Positions 1-5,713 of a DNA stretch of 7,212 nt are shown here, one piece after another. The notes under the pieces were generated by a model. That model did no database searches. It saw only the letters and a program-made list of their open reading frames with translations, and was not told the origin of the DNA. How positions within the stretch are numbered: position 1 is the first letter of the stretch; the number at the start of each line of letters is the position of its first letter. The stretch spans positions 1 through 7,212 of the forward strand of contig CANIXM010000088.1 of the NCBI GenBank assembly GCA_947471245.1, given 5' to 3'. The DNA comes from Paludibacteraceae bacterium (GTDB taxonomy: Bacteria; Bacteroidota; Bacteroidia; Bacteroidales; Paludibacteraceae). The translations under genes and the position numbers were made by a program.

Positions 1-99
1 ACTCTACTTCAGGTAGGTCATTTTACTTCAGGAGTATATGCAGTATGTGTTAGTGGCGACGGGAAAGTAGTTTCTAAAAAGTTGATTATCAACACATAG
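1..99 (+). CDS. C-terminal end of a secreted protein with a type IX secretion sorting tail (5' end outside window)
   Basis: Frame 1 is open from the first base and stops at TAG 97-99, giving 32 residues. They read as the last strands of a Por secretion-system (T9SS type A) C-terminal sorting domain: the pattern SGVYAVCVSGDGKVVSKKLI matches the family's G-x-Y-x-V-x-V followed by a short turn, then V-x-x-K-K-L-I-I and a few residues to the end. Such tails direct proteins with Sec signal peptides across the outer membrane of Bacteroidota, and are removed or exchanged for a surface anchor. The body of the protein lies left of the window, so its function cannot be told. The cysteine inside the tail is unremarkable. 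The gene lies 55 bp upstream of xseA with no visible terminator between them, so read-through is possible. Confidence rests on pattern recognition of a short segment. Confidence 0.72.
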   Translation, partial: TLLQVGHFTSGVYAVCVSGDGKVVSKKLIINT

Positions 100-154
100 A
101 TCCTCAAGTGGGCAGACAATAACTTCCATTATTTCATATTACTTATCCCGTTCA

Positions 155-1393
155 ATGGACTCCATATCACTTTCAGAACTCTCCAATAAAATCCATGAGA
201 CCCTACGCCAACGATTTGATTCTCCGCTGTGGATTCGTGCCGAAATAAGTGAACTTCGTGAGAATCCAAATGGACATTGTTACCTTGAATTGATAGAAAA
301 AGACAGCCAGTCGGATATTATTTTGGCTAAGTCCAAAGCCAATATTTGGAACACCACCTACCGAATGCTAAAACCATATTTCGAAACCAGTACAGGGCAA
401 GCGTTTCGCTCAGGGTTAAATGTGTTGGTTTCAGTTACAGTTGAGTTTAATGGAGTATATGGTTTTAGTCTCAATGTAAGAGATATTGACCCCAGTTTTA
501 CTATCGGAGAGCTGGCAGCAAGACGGCTGAAAATCATTCGTCAACTGGAAGCCGATGGCATTATGGATATGAACAAGCAACTGGAAATGCCAGCCCTTGT
601 ACAACGAGTAGCCATCATCTCATCACCCACTGCTGCTGGGTATGGCGATTTTTGTGATCAGTTGCACAGTCATTCTTCTCGCTTTGCGTTTTACACAAAA
701 CTTTTCCCAGCCATCATGCAAGGCGATCGTGCCCCACAGTCCATCGTTGGAGCTTTAGAGAAAATATTTCAGCATGCAGAACATTTTGATGTAGTAATCA
801 TAATCCGTGGAGGTGGAGCCACTACTGATTTAGCCTGTTTCGATGATTATGAGTTGGCACTCAACTGTGCCCAATTTCCACTTCCCATCATTGCAGGCAT
901 TGGTCATCAGCGCGATGTGTCTATACTAGACTTGGTAGCACATCAGAGTGTGAAAACACCCACTGCTGTTGCAGAATTATTGATAGGCATGCTCCAAAAC
1001 GCGGAACAAGAAGTGTTTGGCTTGCTGGATCAAATAGCAAGTGTTATAAAGCGAAAGATGGATGCTGAAAAAACACATCAACAACAGATCAGACAACGCA
1101 TCAAGCATACCTTAAACAAGCAAATTCTTGAAAGAAACCATCAATTGGATACTCAAAAACAAAGACTTGTAAGCTTGGTAAACCTACAAATTGAAAAGCA
1201 ACGTAATCGATTATCCTTGTTACAAAAAAGCATCGAAATGCACTCGCCACAGTTTTTGCTGAAATATGGCTACACTATGACCACACAAAATGGCCAGCGC
1301 CTCACCTCTGGAAAACAGCTGAAACACGGCGATAAAATAACAACCTATTTTCACGATTCGAGCGTGGAAAGTGAAATACAGCAACATACATGA
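155..1393 (+). CDS. xseA: Exodeoxyribonuclease VII large subunit
   Basis: The 412-residue product is the catalytic subunit of exonuclease VII, which degrades single-stranded DNA from both ends in the cytoplasm, in repair and mismatch processing. Residues about 5-115 form the N-terminal OB-fold (SLSELSNKIHETL, then PLWIRAEISEL and a GHCYLELIEKD strand). Residues 120-275 are the catalytic core: VAIISSPTAAGYGDF (152-166), IIIRGGGATTDL (215-226), GIGHQRD (248-254) and KTPTAVAEL (267-275). D165, R218, H251 and D254 align at nearly constant offset with the conserved E. coli residues as I recall them (D155, R205, H238, D241). Residues 285-362 are a charged coiled-coil helix, expected to bind XseB. 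Residues 363-408 are the usual small C-terminal domain (KYGYTM...LKHGDKI). E. coli XseA is about 456 residues, so this is slightly short but complete. The ATG has no Shine-Dalgarno, as in other genes here. The TGA stop overlaps the folB start (ATGA). No xseB is visible in the window. Confidence 0.96.
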   Translation: MDSISLSELSNKIHETLRQRFDSPLWIRAEISELRENPNGHCYLELIEKDSQSDIILAKSKANIWNTTYRMLKPYFETSTGQAFRSGLNVLVSVTVEFNGVYGFSLNVRDIDPSFTIGELAARRLKIIRQLEADGIMDMNKQLEMPALVQRVAIISSPTAAGYGDFCDQLHSHSSRFAFYTKLFPAIMQGDRAPQSIVGALEKIFQHAEHFDVVIIIRGGGATTDLACFDDYELALNCAQFPLPIIAGIGHQRDVSILDLVAHQSVKTPTAVAELLIGMLQNAEQEVFGLLDQIASVIKRKMDAEKTHQQQIRQRIKHTLNKQILERNHQLDTQKQRLVSLVNLQIEKQRNRLSLLQKSIEMHSPQFLLKYGYTMTTQNGQRLTSGKQLKHGDKITTYFHDSSVESEIQQHT

Positions 1394-1749
1394 GCAAAAT
1401 TAAGTTAGAAAATATGGAATTTCATGCCTACCATGGATGTTTGGAGCATGAGAAGAGAGATGGTAATACGTTCATCGTAACAGTAATACTGGAGATGGAT
1501 ACCACATTGGCTGAACAGACAGATTTACTGGATGATACGCTCAATTATCAACTGGTTTATGATTTCATAAAAGCTGAAATGGCAATACCCTCTGAGTTGA
1601 TAGAGCACATTGGCAGTCGCATTACCTGCGGAATACTGCACCATTTTTCACCCGTAAATGCAGTGACTGTACAACTCTCCAAACTGAATCCCCCTCTGGG
1701 TGGAAAAGTAGAAAGTGTGAGCATTGAATTATTTAAACAAAGAAACTAG
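1390..1749 (+). CDS. folB: Dihydroneopterin aldolase (folate biosynthesis)
   Basis: The 119-residue product is the usual length for FolB, which cleaves 7,8-dihydroneopterin to 6-hydroxymethyl-7,8-dihydropterin and glycolaldehyde in tetrahydrofolate synthesis. It is a cytosolic T-fold enzyme, normally an octamer. The family landmarks are in order: FHAYHGCLEHEKRDGNTF (11-28), with E21 in the position of the pterin-contacting glutamate; LNYQLVYDFI (51-60), with the conserved tyrosine Y53; LIEHIG (70-75), whose E72 anchors the pterin; and LSKLNPPLGG (96-105), with catalytic lysine K98. All expected active-site residues are present, so the enzyme should work. Its ATG overlaps the xseA stop by 4 bp, indicating translational coupling. 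A 104-bp gap follows before the transporter gene, with no hairpin in it. FolB and the related FolX/PTPS enzymes share this fold, but the YHG...E and SK-NPP motifs favour FolB. Confidence 0.95.
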   Translation: MSKIKLENMEFHAYHGCLEHEKRDGNTFIVTVILEMDTTLAEQTDLLDDTLNYQLVYDFIKAEMAIPSELIEHIGSRITCGILHHFSPVNAVTVQLSKLNPPLGGKVESVSIELFKQRN

Positions 1750-1853
1750 TCAGTCTAACATCTCTTGCATATTGGCTATAGTAATAAGCAAACTTTCACT
1801 TAGAAACAACACCGTATTTCTTCAATTTTTAATAACCCCTCGTATAGACTTCT

Positions 1854-3749
1854 ATGTCATCAACCTCTCATCCCAAAGGCCTTTATATACTATTCGTAAC
1901 CGAAATGTGGGAGCGATTCAGTTATTATGGCATGCGTGCCATTTTTATCCTGTTTCTGACAAAAGCATTGCTATTGGACAAAGCTGCCGCCAGCAGTATT
2001 TATAGTAATTATACAGGCTTGGTCTATCTCGCTCCGTTGATAGGAGCTTACATAGCTGATAGGTACTGGGGAAATAGAAAGTCCATAGAGGTGGGAGGAG
2101 TGTTGATGGCTGTAGGTCAGTTGTTGATGTTTTTGGCAGGCTATTTTTACGCCAATGTTGACTTGGCGCGCATCATCATGATGGGTGGTTTGACGCTGCT
2201 GATAGTAGGTAATGGTTTTTTTAAGCCGAATATTTCCACCATGGTGGGCCAACTTTACACCAAGGATGATAAGCGAGTGGATGCCGCTTATACCATTTTT
2301 CACATGGGGATTAACCTAGGCTCATTTTTTTCTCCGTTGATATGTGGAGCACTGGGTGATACAGGAAATCCTGCTGACTTTAAGTGGGGATTTCTAGCAG
2401 CATGTGTAGGGATGGTAATATGTACTTTGCTTTTTATGTGGTTGAAAAATCATTATTTGATAACTCCAGAGGGCGAACCTGTGGGTGTTATCCCCAACCG
2501 TTATCGGGCGCAAGCGGCTTCAAGCTCAGAAGTAAAAGCCGACTTTACCCGGTGGCAGATCATCACTTGGTTAGCGATAGAGACCCTGTTATTTGGTGTT
2601 TTTTATTATTTTGAGCAAGATGTGATTGGGTCATTTATTTTCTCCCTAACGGTGGTAGCACCTGGATTAATAATTTCCGATAGGAGTCTGACTAAATCAG
2701 AAAAGCAGCGAATATGGGTGATATTTATCGTTGCATTTTTTGTGATTTTCTTTTTTGCAGCTTTTGAGCAAGCAGGTGCATCGCTTACTTTCTTTGCCGA
2801 GGAGCAGACGGAAAGAGAAGTGGGTTGGCATTTATCAAAACTTGTTTTTGGCACTTTGTTGTTTGTTGTTATTGGACTATTGAGTAGTGTAGGGCTAAAG
2901 GTGTTGAGGAATATGAATAATGAACAAAAAGGAGTCAAAGAACTTGTTCTCATTTTGCTTGGTGGTGCTATTTCGTATTTGGTTTATACGGTCATTCGTT
3001 TCCCAGAGGACGGTAGTAACATCGATGTTATTCCAGCCAGCTTTTTCCAATCCATCAATGCCATTGCTGTTGTGTTATTTGCGTCACTCTTTTCTATGCT
3101 TTGGATAGTTTTAGGGAAAAGAAATTTAGAACCCTCAGCGCCGTTTAAACAGGCATTTGGCTTGTTCTTATTGGCAGTCGGCTATTTTATTATTGCCTTA
3201 GGGGTAAAAGGTGTGGATGCTTCTACAAAGGTGAGTATGATGTGGTTGATCAGTTTGTATCTTATTCATACTTTTGGAGAGCTTTGTCTTTACCCCATTG
3301 GTCTTTCCATGGTCAATAAATTGGCACCTGTTAAATTTGCATCATTACTGATGGGGGTCTGGTTCTTATCACTGGCATCGGCTCATAAATTTGCCGGGAC
3401 ATTGAGTGGTTTTTATCCCGAAACCATGGTGAGCGTATCTGCTGTGGAAGAACAACAGCAAGGTCTTCACTCTGTAAAATTATGTTCCTCTACTGCCAAT
3501 ACGGAAATTATTCATGGTAAGAAATTCATAAGCATAGACCAAATTTCGTTTGCTGGAATATCCGATAAGGCACAAAAGGAACAGGTAGTAAGGGCTGTAT
3601 TTGAAAAGTCTTTCGTAAAGGAAAAGTCTTTCTTGGGGTATTCGATAAAGAATCTTCATGATTTCTTTATGCTTTTCGTAATCATGGCAGGGGCAGCGTC
3701 TGCATTTCTGTTTTTACTTGCCAAAAAACTTGCTAAAATGATGGGATAA
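1854..3749 (+). CDS. Proton-coupled oligopeptide transporter (POT/PTR2 family, MFS) with two insertions
   Basis: This is a 631-residue inner-membrane symporter, expected to take up di- and tripeptides with protons. Helix 1 carries the POT signature ExxERF as TEMWERFSYYGMRA (16-29). Helix 4 has NGFFKPNIS with K124 in the proton-coupling lysine position, followed by the PTR2 signature around FHMGINLGSFFSPLICG (149-165). The two extra helices HA/HB typical of bacterial members are at about 233-252 and 257-275. TM7 ends in AAFEQAGASL (302-311). TM10 carries the substrate-site glutamate E476 in GELCLYPIGLSM. Typical bacterial POTs have about 450-520 residues. The excess lies in an added two-helix hairpin (about 318-395, between TM7 and TM8) and a hydrophilic loop of about 75 residues (521-600, between TM11 and TM12). 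TM14 in this count (603-624) and a KKLAKMM tail close the protein. The start is the ATG just before the first conserved segment. Substrate specificity cannot be read from sequence. Confidence 0.93.
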   Translation: MSSTSHPKGLYILFVTEMWERFSYYGMRAIFILFLTKALLLDKAAASSIYSNYTGLVYLAPLIGAYIADRYWGNRKSIEVGGVLMAVGQLLMFLAGYFYANVDLARIIMMGGLTLLIVGNGFFKPNISTMVGQLYTKDDKRVDAAYTIFHMGINLGSFFSPLICGALGDTGNPADFKWGFLAACVGMVICTLLFMWLKNHYLITPEGEPVGVIPNRYRAQAASSSEVKADFTRWQIITWLAIETLLFGVFYYFEQDVIGSFIFSLTVVAPGLIISDRSLTKSEKQRIWVIFIVAFFVIFFFAAFEQAGASLTFFAEEQTEREVGWHLSKLVFGTLLFVVIGLLSSVGLKVLRNMNNEQKGVKELVLILLGGAISYLVYTVIRFPEDGSNIDVIPASFFQSINAIAVVLFASLFSMLWIVLGKRNLEPSAPFKQAFGLFLLAVGYFIIALGVKGVDASTKVSMMWLISLYLIHTFGELCLYPIGLSMVNKLAPVKFASLLMGVWFLSLASAHKFAGTLSGFYPETMVSVSAVEEQQQGLHSVKLCSSTANTEIIHGKKFISIDQISFAGISDKAQKEQVVRAVFEKSFVKEKSFLGYSIKNLHDFFMLFVIMAGAASAFLFLLAKKLAKMMG

Positions 3750-3750
3750 A

Positions 3751-3780
3751 AAAAGTCCCTTGCGTAGGCAAGAGACTTTT
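3751..3780. terminator. Hairpin terminator between convergent genes
   Basis: Arms 3751-3763 (AAAAGTCCCTTGC) and 3768-3780 (GCAAGAGACTTTT) form a 13-bp stem around a 4-base loop GTAG. The one non-Watson-Crick pair, 3758/3773, is a C-A mismatch in rightward RNA but a G-U wobble in leftward RNA. Leftward RNA also ends in seven U residues (complement of A 3748-3754), against four for rightward RNA. The site starts 1 base after the transporter stop and ends 3 bases before the lipoprotein stop, so it can serve both genes, but by sequence it favours the leftward one. Confidence 0.88.
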
Positions 3781-3783
3781 GAT

Positions 3784-4302
3784 CTAGTTTTCGTTTAGTA
3801 TTTTAGTCTTTTGGATTTCAAACTCATCTTTGGTAATTAGATTCTCATCAAGCATTTTTTTCAACTCCCTCATTTTTTCAATTTTCAAGCCTGAAGTTTG
3901 TAGCGGTGTTTGTACTTCTTCCTTTTGAGAAGTGACTTGTTGTGGTTTTTGATTCTCGAGAGGTACCAGCTCATAGTTATGAATAGGTGAGTATCTCATT
4001 ATCCACAAGAAAGGTATGTAACAAATAAGTCCACCAATAAGTGCACCCACATCCACCTGTTCGTTTTTTTCCAATCTAACATATTTGGTTTCGAATCCAG
4101 GTTTTTCCAACTTGATTTCAGTGGTGCTGGCTACAATTTTCATGTCGGAGTAGTCCAGTGGCGTTACTCCAGCAGGCATACCATCAATAGTGACTTTGGC
4201 ACCAGGAGGATAGCTTTGAATAAGTGTGGAACTAATGCAACTACTAAAAAGTATTGCTACGGCTAAAAAAATGGAAATAACTTGAAAAGATTTTGTTTTC
4301 AT
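3784..4302 (-). CDS. Lipoprotein with PEGA domain, central hydrophobic segment and C-terminal SHOCT domain
   Basis: The 172-residue product starts with a lipoprotein signal peptide (MKTKSF, hydrophobic core 8-18, FSSC with lipidated C22). The residues after the cysteine (ISST) do not resemble the acidic surface-export signal of Bacteroidota lipoproteins, so a periplasm-facing location is more likely. Residues about 28-78 form a PEGA-type beta domain (SYPPGAKVTIDGMPAGVTP, then IKLEKPGFE). Residues 85-102 (VGALIGGLICYIPFLWIM) are hydrophobic enough to enter a membrane, followed by an aromatic stretch, RYSPIHNYELVPL. A Q/K/E-rich linker (116-139) leads to a SHOCT domain at 141-169 (MRELKKMLDENLITKDEFEI). 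PEGA and SHOCT are structural or assembly modules, so no reaction can be assigned. The gene follows the phosphoesterase by 62 bp in the same direction and has its own weak promoter-like box. It ends at a strong leftward terminator. Confidence 0.85.
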   Translation of the reverse strand: MKTKSFQVISIFLAVAILFSSCISSTLIQSYPPGAKVTIDGMPAGVTPLDYSDMKIVASTTEIKLEKPGFETKYVRLEKNEQVDVGALIGGLICYIPFLWIMRYSPIHNYELVPLENQKPQQVTSQKEEVQTPLQTSGLKIEKMRELKKMLDENLITKDEFEIQKTKILNEN

Positions 4303-4346
4303 AATCCAGTTCGTTTTAATATGATTTAAAAATGGGAAAGCATAAA

Positions 4347-4354
4347 CAAAAATA
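4347..4354 (-). promoter_or_regulatory. Possible -7 promoter box (TATTTTTG) for the lipoprotein gene
   Basis: On the minus strand TATTTTTG matches the Bacteroidota -7 consensus TAnnTTTG and ends 45 bp before the ATG at 4302. No TTG/TTTG -33 element sits at the usual spacing of about 19 bases, and the region is very T-rich, so a chance match is quite possible. If real, it would let the lipoprotein be expressed apart from the upstream barrel-phosphoesterase pair. Confidence 0.3.
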
Positions 4355-4364
4355 ATGCCAAAAG

Positions 4365-4862
4365 TTAACCATATGATTGTAATTCAATCACTTCAAGATT
4401 TTGGATTTTTTCAGCATCAATTTCGAATCGAATCAAAGTTTGTACTTTGTGAAATCCATATTTGCCAGCAGCACCTGGGTTGATATGCAATAGTTTAAGG
4501 TCGTTGTCGTATTGCACTTTGAGGATGTGAGAGTGTCCACATACGAAAAGTTGTGGTGGTTGCTCATAAATGCCTGGGCGTACCAATGCGTCATATTTAC
4601 CCGGATATCCTCCTATGTGGGTCATCCACACTTTTACGTTTTCACATAAAAATCGATTGTGCTGTGGAAAGGTTTTTCTGATGTCATGTCCATCAATATT
4701 CCCCCATACTCCCCGTAATGGTTTGAAGTGCATTAGTCGGTTTACTACCTCTATTGAGCCCCAGTCTCCACAATGCCACACTTCATCACAGTCTTTGAAA
4801 TGTTCAAAAATTCGATCATCCAACATGCCGTGTGTGTCTGAAAGCATACCTATCCTGGTCAT
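4365..4862 (-). CDS. YfcE/MJ0936-type metallophosphoesterase
   Basis: The 165-residue product is a compact calcineurin-like phosphoesterase of the YfcE/MJ0936 group. These are cytosolic enzymes that use two divalent metals to hydrolyse phosphodiesters; the physiological substrate of this group is mostly unknown. The full metal-ligand set is visible: SDTHG (D9, H11), HCGDW (D33), VWGNIDG (N55), MTHIGG (H82) and VCGHSH (H110, H112). The length is typical and there is no signal peptide. The LLHINPGAAG segment (124-133) is the normal family C-terminal strand and turn. The ATG lies 6 bp after the TAG of the outer-membrane protein gene, so the two are almost certainly co-transcribed. No hairpin follows the stop, so transcripts may continue into the lipoprotein gene. 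There is no Shine-Dalgarno. Family assignment is firm; substrate is not known. Confidence 0.93.
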   Translation of the reverse strand: MTRIGMLSDTHGMLDDRIFEHFKDCDEVWHCGDWGSIEVVNRLMHFKPLRGVWGNIDGHDIRKTFPQHNRFLCENVKVWMTHIGGYPGKYDALVRPGIYEQPPQLFVCGHSHILKVQYDNDLKLLHINPGAAGKYGFHKVQTLIRFEIDAEKIQNLEVIELQSYG

Positions 4863-4868
4863 AATTTT

Positions 4869-5549
4869 CTAATCACGATGATCGTCGCCCCATGCTCTAC
4901 CACCGATAAAGAATCCGACACGAAGTGAAAGGTAACTATTGGGTCTTGGTGTAGTGTCTTTGATATAGGTAGGCGGTGAGTTTTTATCTTGGTCGTAGAG
5001 TTTTGTGATGGGGATAAGGTTGTACTCCAGCGCCACCCTAAGTCTTTTGTACTCAAATCCGCCACGTATTACACCACCAAACTTGTATTCCACAGCATAG
5101 TTTCTGTCTTTGACCACATCGCCAAATGTGCGGATAGCGATATTAGATATGTCATACAACCCAAAACCGAGTCCTGCAAATGGAGAAAAAGGACTAGGAT
5201 AGACATTGAAATAATAGTCAGAATGTGCCAGTGCAGCGATTATTTCTGAAGATGTAAAGTAATGAATATCTCCATCACCTCGTGTCCCTCTGTCTTTGAC
5301 TATAGAGGTAATACCTATTCTAGCACCAACATACAATTTTTCAAGCACCCTGTATCTGGCGTCGAAATCCACCTCATAGCCGCCAATTTCACTGCTACTA
5401 GGAAATGCTAAACCACCATTGAGACCGTATCTAAATCTATGGCGTTGTACATTATCAATGAATTCATCATCATGTGACTCTTGACAAAACGCTATGTTAG
5501 AGGTCATAAGGAATATTATGCAACTTAAAATAAATTGAACTTTCTTCAT
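4869..5549 (-). CDS. Predicted small outer-membrane beta-barrel protein
   Basis: Starting at the ATG at 5549 the product has 226 residues and opens with a standard Sec signal peptide: MKKVQF, a hydrophobic core, then a likely cut near AFCQ. An in-frame TTG at 5559-5561 would add only LTPQ ahead of the MKK and is less likely. The mature part has the short amphipathic strands and aromatic girdles of a small barrel: FRYGLNGGLAF, VDFDARYRVLEKLYVGARIG, FSPFAGLGFGLYDI, YKFGGVIRGGFEYKRLRVAL and SYLSLRVGFFIGG, separated by polar loops. This fits the broad Bacteroidota outer-membrane barrel group (about eight strands). The C-terminus (AWGDDHRD) extends past the last strand and does not end in the usual aromatic residue. 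IAFC is not a proper lipobox because phenylalanine precedes the cysteine. The gene is first in a transcript with the phosphoesterase. No specific function can be given. Confidence 0.75.
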   Translation of the reverse strand: MKKVQFILSCIIFLMTSNIAFCQESHDDEFIDNVQRHRFRYGLNGGLAFPSSSEIGGYEVDFDARYRVLEKLYVGARIGITSIVKDRGTRGDGDIHYFTSSEIIAALAHSDYYFNVYPSPFSPFAGLGFGLYDISNIAIRTFGDVVKDRNYAVEYKFGGVIRGGFEYKRLRVALEYNLIPITKLYDQDKNSPPTYIKDTTPRPNSYLSLRVGFFIGGRAWGDDHRD

Positions 5550-5581
5550 TTGTGGTGTCAATGATTAACTGATTTGAGTTA

Positions 5582-5589
5582 CAAAGATA
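5582..5589 (-). promoter_or_regulatory. -7 promoter box (TATCTTTG) for the barrel protein-phosphoesterase transcript
   Basis: On the minus strand TATCTTTG is an exact match to the Bacteroidota -7 consensus TAnnTTTG and ends 32 bp before the ATG at 5549, leaving a 5' leader of roughly 25 bases. It sits in the gap between the pfp terminator and the barrel gene, where a promoter is expected. The -33 position, about 19 bases upstream, has no TTTG, so the promoter may be weak or need an activator or alternative sigma factor. Confidence 0.55.
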
Positions 5590-5653
5590 TTGATTTTCGT
5601 TGTATCGCATTCTTGTTCAACTATTTTTTTTGATTTTATACGATTGAATAAAA

Positions 5654-5683
5654 AAGCGAGACTCCAATTTTGAAGTCTCGCTT
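5654..5683 (-). terminator. Intrinsic terminator of pfp
   Basis: Arms 5654-5663 (AAGCGAGACT) and 5674-5683 (AGTCTCGCTT) pair perfectly over 10 bp around a 10-base loop. In leftward RNA the stem runs into an uninterrupted U tract (complement of A 5651-5655, two of which are also in the stem) about 30 bases past the pfp stop. Rightward RNA would have no U tract, so the site is one-directional and insulates the barrel gene promoter from pfp. Confidence 0.88.
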
Positions 5684-5713
5684 ATAGAATGAATCAATTT
5701 TTAGTCAGCAAAA

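Noticed and set aside
1750..1853. Promoter or regulatory element before the transporter gene
   Set aside because: I looked for TAnnTTTG with an upstream TTG and for hairpins. Only partial, badly spaced matches such as AAACTTTC were found, so nothing is annotated.
1724..2005. Open frame of 93 codons across the folB end and the transporter start
   Set aside because: It overlaps folB's last codons and the conserved first helix of the transporter in another frame. The product is low in recognisable features and has no signal peptide or domain.
2606..2953. Antisense open frame of 115 codons inside the transporter gene
   Set aside because: It lies wholly opposite a well-conserved membrane-protein reading frame. 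Its Thr/Ser/Lys-rich product is what the complement of hydrophobic codons gives.
4570..4872. Open frame on the plus strand opposite the phosphoesterase gene
   Set aside because: It is covered by the metal-ligand motifs of the minus-strand enzyme, and the product has no family signature.
5480..5500. Possible lipobox (IAFC) making the barrel protein a lipoprotein
   Set aside because: Phenylalanine occupies the position before the cysteine, where small residues are required, and the mature sequence looks like a barrel. Ordinary signal peptidase I processing fits better.
3757..5680. AGTCTC/GAGACT hexamer shared by both terminator stems
   Set aside because: Two short G/C-containing stems sharing six bases is easily chance, and the flanks and loops differ. 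It does not support a repeat family.
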